A DNA stretch of 64,000 bases, taken from NCBI GenBank assembly GCA_947683625.1, contig CANTUR010000282.1, forward strand, positions 496,001-560,000. The letters run 5' to 3'. The notes beneath the pieces are model-generated. The model was not told the origin of the DNA. It was given only the letters and a program-made list of their open reading frames with translations, and made no database searches. Both the position numbers and the translations under genes were made by a program. Source of the stretch: Mallotus nudiflorus (lineage: Eukaryota > Streptophyta > Magnoliopsida > Malpighiales > Euphorbiaceae). Shown in pieces: positions 48,011-59,269 of the stretch. Numbering within the stretch: position 1 is the first letter of the stretch; every line of letters starts with the position of its first letter.

Positions 48011-48355
48011 GCTTACCATCCGATTGAGAAATTAGACAAATATGATATATATTACTTAATGAAATAGAAATTATTTACAATTAAAATAAGTTGATAGGAG
48101 CTGTTATTTTTCAAATCACGATTTTGCTTACCATCCGATTGAGAAATTAGACAAATATGATATATATTACTTAATGAAATAGAAATTATTTACAATTAAA
48201 ATAAGTTGATAGGAGCTGTTATTTTTCAAATCACGATTTTGCTTACCATCCGATTGAGAAATTAGACAAATATGATAAATATTACTTAATGAAATAGAAA
48301 TTATTTACAATTAAAATAAGTTGATAGGAGCTGTTATTTTTCAAATCACGATTTG
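48011..48355. repeat. Three tandem copies of a 115-bp unit
   Basis: gcttaccatccgattgag starts at 48011, 48126 and 48241, exactly 115 bases apart. The units are almost identical (one atatat/ataaat difference seen). The right arm has only one partial copy near 61670-61745. Confidence 0.95.
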
Positions 48356-48416
48356 AGTTTAAGTTGTTATCTATATAGTAATGTTAAATTGGTGGGAGAA
48401 AATTATAGTTTACATT

Positions 48417-48898
48417 ACGACGTAATCGACTCGAACTTTGATTAATTCGGGTTTGGTTCATTTATAAATGTGTCAAGGTTACTATCTTACTTAATATTTA
48501 TGAGTTGATCGCGAGTTTAAATGAGTCTAAAAAAATTTTAAAAAGTACAAACTATTAATTAAATTATACATTAAAAAATTTGAAATAAATTATTTATTAA
48601 ATAAATTATAATATATTTAATAAAAATTATAATTTTACTCTAATAATATATTTTTAAAATATTTTTTATAATACCAATTTATACATTATATATTTAAAAT
48701 TAAATTACTAAACATTAAAATTATAAATTGATTTATAAACTTCTATTTAAATTTGTTCGTAAATTTTACGAGTCGAATTTTATATAACTTGAACTCGGCT
48801 CATTTATTAAATGAATTTTAATATGCAAGTTCGAATGATTTTTTGTTGAGCTAAACACCGAGTTGTTTGTGAGTGATTTGACTCATTCGCACTCCTAG
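48417..48898. mobile_element. About 480-bp AT-rich insertion in the left arm only
   Basis: The right-arm homologue runs continuously across this point (minus strand of about 61565-61590), so the 480 bases are an insertion. Its end (gaactcggctcatttattaaatg ... actcattcgcactcctag) resembles a common non-autonomous plant repeat, probably a MITE or LTR fragment. Its family and terminal repeats are not established. Confidence 0.55.
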
Positions 48899-49583
48899 TT
48901 TGACAAAAAATTTTAAATTTATTATGTGTTATTTTTTTCAAAGATAACCATGTATTTTAAAAATACCGAACATGTATTTCAAAAATTATTTAATTTTCAT
49001 ACGCTTTCGCTGCTTGAATATGCTAGCTTTTCCAAAGTCAAAAACACAATTCTAAAATTGTATGGAAGGATACTTGTGTGGGCTAGACGAAATTTGTTAG
49101 ATTGCATGTGGATAAGTGTTGGGGTTAATACAACTACGGGGACACATGCCACTAGTTGATGTATGAGAAGAAAAATAACTGAGAAAGCATATTATAACAT
49201 AACATTAAAAATTGGAGTAGACTCCCATTTTGTGGCAGACTTTTTTCAGTTTTCAGAAATGGCGTGCTTTGTTGATTATATATATTATTTTTCAGTGATG
49301 TGGATGTTAACTTATAAGTTAGCGGTCAGATAAGATGATTTAGTGCAAGGCCAACATGGGTTTTTTTTAAGACTTCCTGAAATATAAGGCACCAATGCCT
49401 ATCATACATTGTCGAATGTCAAAACATAGAATCGTCAACGATAGCTTGCAACGGCTTATTCAATCGACGAGAAGCATAATTATTATCATGAATTTCTGTT
49501 TATATTTTAATATGGGCTATTAATTTATTACACCTGTTAACTGCTTCTATAAACAGGATTGGTCTTCTCTATATGAAGCTCCT

Positions 49584-49845
49584 TGTTGGAGATTGAAGTG
49601 AGAAGCAATTTCATATTGAAAAAAAATGAAAAAGAGAAAGGGCATAGAATTGAGGGAGCTATCATCCAAATGACAAATGCCATTTTGGTAGAAGACAAAC
49701 CCATTGAAAGGCTTAGTGTAATAATTTGGAGCTTCAATTGAATATTTCAAGTTCAAACTCAATTGGTATAAAATCCAACGCTCCAAGTTTGGTTTGAAGT
49801 CTAAATATGTTGAAGTTCAATCGATATATCTTGCATTATGCATTA
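49584..49845 (+). mobile_element. Ancient TRIM-type LTR in the left arm
   Basis: TGTTGGAGATTGAAGTGAG followed by agaaagggcatagaattgaggg matches the TRIM-like LTR at 58213-58417 (minus strand) and the right-arm copy at 60535-60818. It begins TGTTGGAG like that LTR. Its end is poorly defined. It is a solo LTR carried within the arm. Confidence 0.65.
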
Positions 49846-50289
49846 TTTATCTAAAATAAAAAACGCTGGTCTCATTGCAATTTGGTGTGTGAAAAATAAA
49901 AAAAACGTTGGTCTTATTGCAGTTTGGCGCGAAATACTCAATCCTTCTCTTTTAGTTAGACAGATGCTGATGATTGGTTGTGGAATTTAGTTCTTCCAAG
50001 TTCTAACAAATATCGGGCGTTGATGCAACAATGTACTAAGTCCAACAATTTTCAAGGTTGTTGGGATCGAAAAATTAATAAAAATTATTTTTTATTTTAT
50101 TAATTATAGTGTTAAATTTAACTTTTATTCATGACTTTAGTCAAATAAAATTTTTGTTCATTAAAAAATATTACATTTTTTATTTTTAATTATAATAAAT
50201 TAATTTTTATTTATATTTTTATTTTAGTTAAATAATTTAGATTTAATATTTAAATTATGCATGTTCATATGATAAAACTTGTAGTTTCA

Positions 50290-50800
50290 TTACTTAAATA
50301 ATGTAAGTTCATTGAACTTTATTTGCAGATTTATTGATTCTTATCTGTAGGTTTATTAATATTAATTTGCAGGTTCATTGATTTTCACATGTTGGATCAT
50401 TAATCTTCACCTGCAGTTTCATTAATATTTTTCTTTCAATCTCATTAAAAAATTAAAAGTATTTTTTATTTATCAAAAATTATTTTTTATTTTATTAATT
50501 ATAGTGGTTGAATTTAATTTTTATTCATGATTTTAGTCAAAATAAAATTTATATTCATTAAAAAATTATTTAATTATAATAAAAAAATTTTACTTGTATT
50601 TTTATTTTAGTTAAATAATGCATGTTCATGAGATAAAATATGTAGGTTTATTACGTAAAAAATACAAGGTCATTGATCCTTACTTGCAAGTTTATTGACC
50701 TTTGAGTATGCAAACTCATTGATTTTTACCTGTAAATTCATCGATTTTTACCTATAGATTCATTGATCATCACATGCAGTTTCATTAATATTTTCCTTTC
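50290..50800. repeat. Short subrepeats in the left arm (aggttcattgatcttcacctgc type)
   Basis: Units of about 22-27 bases with a core gGTTCATTGATYTTYACC recur in two clusters (about 50300-50420 and 50640-50780), separated by an AT-rich direct duplication (aaaaattattttttattttatt ... agttaaataatgcatgtt). Mirror copies occur in the right arm at 59600-59720 and 60000-60110, and a few at 57480-57600. Confidence 0.75.
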
Positions 50801-51539
50801 AGTCTCACTAAAAAATAAAAAAGTATTATTTATTTATCAAAAAATTATTTTTTCTTTTTATTTTATTAATTACAGTGGTTGAATTTTATTTTTTACTCAT
50901 GATTTTAGTCATTAAAAATTATTTAATTTTTTAGTTTTTAATTATAATAACTAGATTTTTACTTGTAATTTTAGAATCAATAAATACTATAGGTTCATTT
51001 ATCTTGTACGGGGAAGTTTCAATGTTTTCTTTAGAATTTTGCAACTTCATTTATCTTTTCTAATTCACAAAACCTATTTACACCATCTAAAATAACATTA
51101 TTTATTCTACAAGTTTTAGGGAGTGAACTTCGCGCACTATGAATGGAAGGTAGCTTCATTTAAAAAACAATATTTATAAGTTTTCATAAAAAAAATTATT
51201 GAAATTGAAAAACAAAAATGGCATTGTTTTAGGTAACAACTATGCGCAGGAAAAGGAGCCATGTGTCCAATCATGCACTGAGACTCACCTACTCTATTTA
51301 ATGAATATTGTAGGGCAAGAAGATGAAGAATTGATGAAGTTATAAAGTTTCAAAGAATGGAGAAATGAAGAAGTTCAGTGTATTGCTGTACCTCTCATAA
51401 ACCCTTAAATTAATTGGATGATTGAAGACATATAATCACAAACTATCAAAGCTGAAGGTATGAATAAATGGGATTTTTTTTTTTGTTAAATAGATTTTTG
51501 AATCTAAATGTATGATTTTGTTTTGAAATAAAGATTCTA

Positions 51540-54480
51540 TTTGTTTGTTGTTTTGAAGGAAGGATAAAATATCTGTGAGTGTAAGATTCAATATATATCA
51601 TGGCAAGACTTTTGTTAGAGATATGAAGCTTCGGTATGTGGAGGGGAAAAGTTTGAATGGAAACTATATAATGTAGATTGGCTAAGTTATTTTAGAATTG
51701 TGAAGAAAGTTACAACATTAGGTTATGGACACCAACCAAAAATATATTAGTTACTGAAGGGGAATGATTTTAAAAATGGTTTACTTTATGTCTTTGATGA
51801 TAGTGCCAATTATAAAAATGCTTGAACTACCTAATGAGAAATGGAAGTATGTGTTTGAGTTATACCTTGACCATTTAGTTGATATACCTACTGTGGTTAG
51901 TGATACCCTTTTACTAATAGAATGTAATAAAGGGAGAGTGAGTCAAAAATAGAGAAACCATGTACCTTTAATGATGATACACAACTTGAGTTATTATTTG
52001 AGGACATTATTAACTTGAAAGAATAACATGTGATGGTGGGTGATGGGGTAGAGGGTGCAAGTCATGTATTTAATGACATAGGTATAGGAAAAAGTAATAA
52101 GGGTATTGGCAAGTTAGGCACTTCAGTTGGAAGCATTAATGTTGAACAAGTGGCTGAGGGGGTAAGTGGCTATGATGCACCTGAAGAAGAACATTCTCAT
52201 GGAAGCAAAGGGAGAGAAGAATTTTAAAATGACCCTATTGTTGGTGGCAAAAAAGCTCAAGTGCCTGGCGGTGATTAAGCTGCAATCCTAAGCGCAAGTA
52301 CTGACTTGAAGTGCCTAACTGTGACAAAAATGCAAAGGGAACTAATGAAGCTCAACAACCTATGCTTGTTAAAGCTGACAATAATGGTGCTAAATATGAA
52401 ATACATGATGGCCCAACTGATATGCGTGCTACTTCTAAACGTCAAATGTTTGTTGGCCCACTTAAACATTGTGGTGGCCTACTTGAAATCCATGTTGCCC
52501 CACCTGAGATTATGGTGCCCTACCTGAAGTGCTTGCTAGTGGTGAACCTGATTTGGGATTTTTTATTGTTATATATCTCGATCATCCTAATGATCAAATA
52601 GATAATGACACAATTGTTCATGATCAGGGTGGTTCTAATATCGATGTTCTTGAATTGATTACGGTAAGAGAAAATTTAAGAAATAAAAAACATGCAAGGT
52701 CTAAAAAACATCATACTGATGAACTAATAAAAATTGAAGCTGAACAAGTTGAATGACAAAGTTTTTCGAAACTTGTAAAAGCTGATGACACACATGCAAC
52801 AGAAAGTGAGGAGTTTGGGTGTGATCCAGACTATATGGTTAGCAATGATAATGACTACAATATTAAAGAAGACTCAGGTGAAGATGGACATGGGGATGTT
52901 AGGAGGAAAAAGTTTAAGAAAGTTAAGTTTGATCCAAAAAGCAAGGTACCTGCGTTTCTTGTAGGAATGGTGTTTGCATCTATTAATGAGTTTTGGAAAG
53001 CTGTGGCGAAGTATGCTATGGCCAGAGGTGTTGAAATTGAAATCGAAAAAAATGATAAAACCAGAATTAAATGCCATTGCACCTTTGTCAATTTTCCTTG
53101 GAGTATTTTTTGCAAGTACTAACACACAAAGTGGGCATTTTATGGTTAAGTCATACAATTCAAATCACAAATGCCATAGGGTGTTCAAGAATAAGAGAGA
53201 CTCATATGTATTATTGATTGAATATTTTTAAGAAATACTCAAAGATAATCCAAGCATGACTATTGTCTAAATTATAGCCAAAAAAAAAAAAAACTAAAGC
53301 TGGAAATCAATGACACTATGGCAAACAAAGTGAAAAAAAAGATAATGAAAGATTTAAAAGGAGATTATAAAGAAGAATATGCACTATTATAGGACTATGT
53401 AGTAGTGTTAAGAGAAGCTATGTCTAGTACAACACATGAAGTACATACAGAAGAAGGGAGTAGCACATTTAGTAAATTCTATGTCTACTTTGATGCTTTA
53501 AAAAAGGGATGGTGGGGAATTGCAGGCTTGTGTTAGGAATGGATGGTTTCTTTTTAAAAAATATTTATTGAGGAGAGTTGCTTGCAGCTATTGGTAGAGA
53601 TACCAATATTCAAAGATTTTTGGTGGCGTGGGCTATTATTAGGTCAGAGACAAAGGCGACATGGAGGTGGTTCTTTCAATATTTGAAAGTTAAAAATTCA
53701 TTGATCAGTTAAAGAAGCTTGATGAACTTACCTCAGGTTCAATTGAACATTTGTTGACATATCCACCACAAACATGGTACAGGTCATATTGTAATTTCAG
53801 TTCACAGTGTGATGCTATAAAAAATAACATGTGTGAGTTATATAATAGGCACTTAGTTAAAGCTAGGAACAAGCATATACTTAGTTTGTTAAAATGGATG
53901 AGAATTGAAGCTATGATTAGGCTGCATAAAAAGAGAGATGAAGTTAAGAAGTAGTGTACTAATTTCAGTCCTAGTGCTATAGAAAGATTAGATAAAAATA
54001 TGGATATAGCAAGTCAAAATATTTTTGAATGGAATGGTCATCATGGTTATGAAAGCAATAAGGGTAGGGATAGACATACAATGGACATTAATGAATGTTC
54101 TTATATATGCAGGGCATGAGATTCAAATGGAATCCTATGCCCTTATGGAATTTATGCACTTTATCATAGAAAGAAGGAGTTGCTAGATTATATACATCCT
54201 TGGTACAGCAAGTAAACATATCTAACATCATATGCAAATTGTATGTAACCAATAATTGGGAGGGATATGTGCAAAAAATAAATCTCCTCCCATGTTACCA
54301 CCTGAAGTGCATATAGTACTTAGTTGTCCAAAGAAATCTAAACGAAAAGATGAAGTGGAGCCTTAAAAAAGTGGCAAACAATCAAGAAGAGGTATTGTGA
54401 TGACATGTAGCAACTATTACCAAATTGGATATAATAAAAAGGGATGTCCAAAAAAATATCAGTATGCCTTAGGTTTTTGT
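51540..54480 (+). pseudogene. MuDR-type MULE transposase relic (copy 1)
   Basis: Pieces occur in family order. The N-terminal module is at 51560-51960 (VRFNIYHGKTFV, LELPNEKWKYVFELYLDHLVDIP). An acidic linker with repeats follows, then the MuDR domain at 52940-53100 (VGMVFASINEFWKAVAKYAM). The DDE core starts at about 53537 with GMDGFFLKN, then LLAAIGRD and WAIIRSETKATWRWFF. Next comes the end of the catalytic block, PPQTWYRSYCNFSSQCDAIKNN. The SWIM finger is at 54090-54215 (GIPCPYGIYALYHRK, with Tyr where His is usual), and a CSNYYQIGYNKKGCPKK zinc knuckle is near 54410-54470. The stretch normally holding the second Asp and a C-x-x-H motif is missing between WRWFFQYLK and QLKKLDELT. Stops are numerous, so it is inactive. 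Confidence 0.85.
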
Positions 54481-55960
54481 ACATTTAGTTAAGTATAAGT
54501 GTTTAATAGATGAATTTTAACAGGTTTAATAATGATGTTTGCAGGAGTTTTAGAGAAATACGTGCCGTGATGTAGCTCTAAAGGATACTCCACTTCATTT
54601 GGAAATAAGTGGTTCAAGAGTTACACAATAGTAAAGGGAAACAAGTCTATCTACTATCACTAACCTACCATAACAAATTCCAACCAACTTGACCACATAT
54701 TAATAAGTCATAGCCTTTATTTGCTTATAAATTTAGTTGAATTAGTAGCATGTCTGAATATAAATCTATTTATTTTTCTATGTTATATGCAGTGCTTTAT
54801 GAGACAAAAGCCTCAACCTGGAATAAAAATTTCATAATATCCTTCAACAAATGTTAATGAATTGTAGTAACAAGGGTAGATAACAATCAACAAGGCAAAG
54901 GGAAACAACCAATTACATTAAATGAAAGGAGATTTATAAGAAAAAGCATAGTTGTTGGTATGGGAATTCACTATAATGACAATTCTGGAAAAGTCATATG
55001 AAATGTGAGTTATTTGCTATTATTTTTGTATTATTTTTAGTATTATTTTAATAAAGTGGTGAATTTTAGTTAGAAATATGGTTTTTTATAGTCATTTATG
55101 TGCAAGGAATTTATGTTTGCAGCTTAGGAATTTTGGTAAAAGGTGGCTATTTTCACAAAGTCTTGGAAGTGCTATGCTAAGTGAACATCAAAGGATCACT
55201 GGACATTATGAGTTGATGCAAAGAGGGTTCAAGGCAATCCATGTTATAGTGAGTTCCAAACCCTTATATTGAAATGGGCAGGAAAATTAGTAATAACAAC
55301 AAGAAAGTTACATGAAGAGAGAGAATTACACATAGGTTCACTCAAGAAAAGAAAGCTCCAATTAGTTTCTAATGAAGGACATAATAGTAGAGGTATTGCA
55401 GCTCAAGCTTCTTTAACTACTTAGAACATTCTACAAAGGTAGGCATCATGTGTGGTATAAAGTTACCTCCTGTAATAGAGTGACAGAACAATAAAAAGAA
55501 GAATCCAACTTTACCTAAAAAGACAAAGCCAACCATCAATCCACCATGGAGATACTAATATTTTATGAATAAAAGTTTTTTATTTTTATATATAACTCTA
55601 AATGAGATTATATAAAAATGAGCTACTAATCATAAACTTTGTGGCTTATACAATAATATACTGTCATAAGCTTATTTTTTTTAGCTTTTTAGGTATGTAT
55701 CAAAGCTTTATTAATAGCTTTAATATACTTGTATTGATATTATAATTAAGTATAACATTACTATACCTTCTGGTGTTTGCTATATGTAATAAAAAAAGCA
55801 GGTTCATAAACTTTGAAAGTGTAATATCATTGGTATTAATATAAAATTTTATATATAAGTTCATTATAGTATTGGTAAACTATGATTAAGTATATCTTTT
55901 GTATTGGAAATTGTCATAAGTTGTAATTTTTAGTTCTAAGGCATAAATGGATTTGTAATT
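54481..55960 (+). pseudogene. 3' end and downstream sequence of MULE copy 1
   Basis: Short frames such as LMQRGFKAIHVIVSSKPLY (about 55205-55270) continue the gene. The same sequence occurs on the minus strand in copy 2 (62856-63179). The AT-rich part 55540-55960, which includes a run of poly-T and tcataaactttg, also has its mate at 62360-62790 (minus), so it is a transcribed or at least conserved tail of the element. Confidence 0.7.
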
Positions 55961-56229
55961 CAAATTATGCCACCAAGTACATAAAACAATGAAGCATTTA
56001 TAAGATTAATGAAAGATTTACATACATAAAACAATTATAAAATTTCTTTACAAAAGCTTTAAACTTTCATTACTAAGCTTGGATAAGAGCTTAATGGATC
56101 ACATATAGTCAATCAAAGTGTAACTTCTAAGTCAACTATATCCTTCCTATACAATAACAACAGAAGACCTAGTTGTGGCTGTTATTCCATTACCTATATA
56201 TAAAAAACATATCACAATTTTTATAGCCA

Positions 56230-56900
56230 ACAAAGTGAGTCATTTCCCAAGAAATCCACCCACAAATATTGAACTCGCATTTCATTTAGGATAGCATATA
56301 GAAGAATAAGAATTAAAGCCTAATTAAAGATTAATGTTGCCCCCAAAAGCCAAACCTGACATTTGTTCCTTTTATTCTTATCTCTAATAACTTTAATTTT
56401 CATCCTCAGTTCTTCACATTCAACTTCCTTTTTATGAAATTCATCATGCTTGCTTCTATCATAGTATGAACACTTCAATTATTCATTCTCATATTTTAGA
56501 AAGCAAACATCATTATGCAACTCATTGATCACCTTATGTGCTTGTGGATGAAAAGGATCAATATGCCATTTAAAGTAATTACAACATCTTCTTCTGCCTC
56601 CTCTGTATTTCTGCTAAAACAAAAAATTAAAATTAAAATTGAAATTGAAACAATGTTTAATCATTTACTTTTTACCTATATTAGTATTTATAAGCACAAT
56701 TTCTACAAATCAACCACACATATTACCTCATAATATCTACAGGAATGCAACCTTCTTCCTACATTATTCTCAGTCCATTCCAACCATTATGGTGCCACCT
56801 CACCATAATCATAGTAACGTAACCCTTTATAGTCAAACTCAGGGCAACCATGTACAGTCGAGCGTGATGTTGCTGAAGATTAAAAAGGAGATGTAGCTAA
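56230..56900 (-). pseudogene. GRF-type zinc-finger gene relic (antisense to transposase)
   Basis: On the minus strand, near 56860-56745, the sequence gives GCPEFDYKGLRYYDYGE, a stop, then WLEWTENNVGRRLHSCRYY. A GTAATA donor and a TTTTAG acceptor (intron about 56727-56618) lead to CCNYFKWHIDPFHPQAHKV, then a Lys/Glu-rich helix (YDRSKHDEFHKKEVECEEL). This is the plant GRF zinc finger (C...C of WTEnNpGRRfxxC...CnyFxW), followed by a coiled coil and a hydrophobic tail. The first Cys of the finger is His-Gly-Cys here. A stop replaces a residue before WLEW. GRF finger genes are common in plant transposon-rich DNA. Function is unknown. Confidence 0.65.
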
Positions 56901-57041
56901 GCGTTAAGAAGATGACAACATTGATACTTCAACCTTCAACTGAACTTTGAAAAATGACATTTTTAGGAATTGGGGATTTTAGGATTTTAGCTTCTTCAAA
57001 TTGTGATTTAGGGAATTAGGGATTTTATCTTTCTTTATATA

Positions 57042-57054
57042 TATATATATATAT

Positions 57055-57085
<31 letters not shown>

Positions 57086-57090
57086 TTTTA
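57042..57090. repeat. TA and TTTA microsatellite
   Basis: An (AT)n run passes into about ten copies of ATTT. Confidence 0.92.
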
Positions 57091-57239
57091 CTTTTTTTCT
57101 ATTTTGTGTTATTATCATCACGCACTTCCATGACAAGCTTTTGTATTAATTTGGACAAAAAATCAAAGTTTTGTCCTTAATTGCTGGGAAATTGAAAATC
57201 AACTTATTTGCCCTTTAACTTCATGGTAATTTTACCTTT

Positions 57240-57640
57240 AGTTTATTTTTTAAAGACTTCCTAAAATATACAGGCACCAATGCCTATTATTCATTGTTGA
57301 ATGTCAAAACATAGAATTAACAATGATAAAATTATATTATATATTATATATTTAGTAAAGTATTAAATATATATTATATATATAGCAAAGTATATATATA
57401 TATAGTGCTACAATTATGCTTCTCATCGATTGAATATGCATTTGTAAGCTATCACTGACATCTTTTTTTTTTCTTATAGGTTCATTGATCTTCATCCACT
57501 GAATCAATGAATTTGCAGATGAAGATCAATGAGCCTACTATATGTTCATTCACCTTTACCTGTAGGTTCACTGATATTCAATTAAAGTTTTATTGATTTT
57601 CACCCATAATTTCATGGATGTCCAGTTCCCTCTAATCTTT
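57240..57640. repeat. Rearranged extra copy of arm sequence with internal fold-back
   Basis: 57250-57330 matches left arm 49365-49450 in the same orientation (ggcaccaatgcctattatt, aatgtcaaaacatagaatt). After about 90 bases of AT the inverted partner follows (57411-57460: attatgcttctcat, ttgaatatgcatttg, taagctatca). Then come the subrepeats (ggttcattgatcttc). The two halves therefore form a hairpin around an AT loop. Confidence 0.7.
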
Positions 57641-58212
57641 TGATAGCAGTCTAAAGTTATGAAAAAATAAAAAAAGCCCAACCCTAAATTTAATAATGTG
57701 CATTTGCAAAGCCAAAATCCAGAACATTAAAGAGAAAAAATTCAATCTTTTGACACCATATCTTAATAAAAACCTATAAAAGCAGGAGAAACCCAAAAAA
57801 GCAATAAGTGCGTTACTGGGCTATAATTAGATTTGCAATAAGATTTGAAACAAAAGTAGTAAATCCCACAATATACTTTTCCCTTTATCAGTGCCTAAAT
57901 AGTGTCAAATTCTTTATTAACATATGCTCGACCAAAATTAGACGTGAAATTGAGTAATGGAACAAAAACTAATGAAAATAAAAAAATTAAGAATAAGTGA
58001 GCAAATGAACATACAGATGGTAAACCTAAAAAAGAAAAAGAGTAAAGGAACACACCTAAATAGAGAAGGACAAAAACCAGGTAGTGTGGAGGGTACTGAG
58101 TTCTGGGGTTTAAAAGAGGGTTTGAAAATGTATCAAAGTGGAAATGCTTTAATATTTACTGTATGTATTTATATGATTCTTCTCAATTCTCATTCGTTGT
58201 TGTTTTGCAGGG

Positions 58213-58790
58213 TGTTAAGGTTTCGGGCTCTATGGACTTCGACATGCTTGGGCTTTAAATCGGGCTTAGGGTGCTGGACCTTTCACCTATTGGGCTTGAA
58301 CTTGAAATCTTTAATTGGGCCTTAGCCATTTGGATGGTGGCTCTCCCTCAATTATATGCCCTTTCTCTTTTTCATTTCTTTCCAATGTGGGATTGCTTCC
58401 CACTTTGATCTCCAACACTCCCCCTCAAGTGCAACTGGGCTTTATTATCTTTTGGGCCTAGTTGTCAGTTGCTTTTAAAATTCACAGGTTTAGACCTGAC
58501 CCTGTAGCCTCCTCTAGTATTTATATGGTCCGTGGGCCTCTTCAAATCTCTAAGTCCAACTTCATCTCATTGGGTTGTTACTTGGGTTTCCAACATCAAC
58601 TTGGGCCTTGACTCGAGCCTCAACATTACACGAGCATTTAGGATCTTCTTGGCTTGTTAAGGCACTCGTAGGCTTTGATACCATGTTTAGATTTCGAGCT
58701 CCATGGACTCCGATAGGCAAATTATATCATGGATCTCTATTCATATTGCAATATGGACTAAGGTCTATCACACATGTGTAAAACAACAAC
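58213..58790 (-). mobile_element. TRIM-like miniature LTR retrotransposon
   Basis: On the minus strand, reading right to left, a 5' LTR part ends ...cgaaatctaaaca (down to 58684). The primer site TGGTATCAAAGCC (58683-58671, tRNA-iMet type, one mismatch) is followed by a 240-base internal region. The polypurine TGAGGGGGAG (58427-58418) precedes the 205-bp 3' LTR TGTTGGAG...CTTAACA (58417-58213), which holds atcccacattgg. There are no coding domains, so it is a TRIM-type element. The 5' LTR is incomplete or diverged: only its last 30 bases clearly match the 3' LTR. Confidence 0.65.
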
Positions 58791-58799
58791 TCTTAATTT

Positions 58800-59269
58800 T
58801 TTTAATTTTTTTTTCTTTTTTTTTTTTTTGCGTTGGATCTTCATGAAGTGATAAAGGTCTACAAAAAAGATCATGGCTTGGTTAAATTATATGCCCTGAA
58901 AATTTAGTTGCTATGCGGTACCTAATCAAGGAAACAAGATGGTGATGGCGAATTCGAGATAAAACCATAATCTCAGTTTGAAACTCCCAAATACCCTACC
59001 TATCACTTGGTTCACTTTTTTTCATTATTACTTTTTCACCTCCATGAAGAGTTCCTGTGCTTTGTGGGCAAAACAAACTGAAATAGGCAATTAGATTGTT
59101 TAGTATGATGTAAACCTATAATGTTGTTCTAAATTCATTTATTAATTAGGCCTTGATCAAATGTTTATGCAAGAACCTTCGGTTAGATGATGCAGCAGAC
59201 CTAACCTTCGGTTAGATGTTGTAGTAGACCTAGTTGTGGAGATGATGGACAATTGTTTAACATTAGATA
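58800..59269. other. Spacer between the TRIM-like element and the right arm
   Basis: AT-rich, no gene seen. A short direct duplication (aaccttcggttagatg) occurs at 59175 and 59202. Confidence 0.5.

Larger units (their letters stand above)
47267..51110 (+). mobile_element. Left arm of long inverted repeat (MULE complex)
   Basis: The arm starts near ctcattagatccctaaagaag and matches 62345-59270 read on the minus strand. Shared blocks are spread along it: aagcacacctcttcgtgacc at the outer end, aattggtcaaattgatagaat, aatttgttagattgcatgtg with cttatccacatg as its mate, aatgtcaaaacatagaat, and at the inner end ataaatactataggttcattt. Identity is imperfect. The arm is longer than the right one because of an extra insertion (about 48417-48898), a three-copy repeat and a TA microsatellite. 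Terminal inverted repeats bounding a MULE are the likely explanation. Confidence 0.8.

Noticed and set aside
57957..58781. Plus-strand frames of 122 and 68 codons
   Set aside because: They overlap the TRIM-like element on the other strand and show no domain; the second covers its primer site and LTR.
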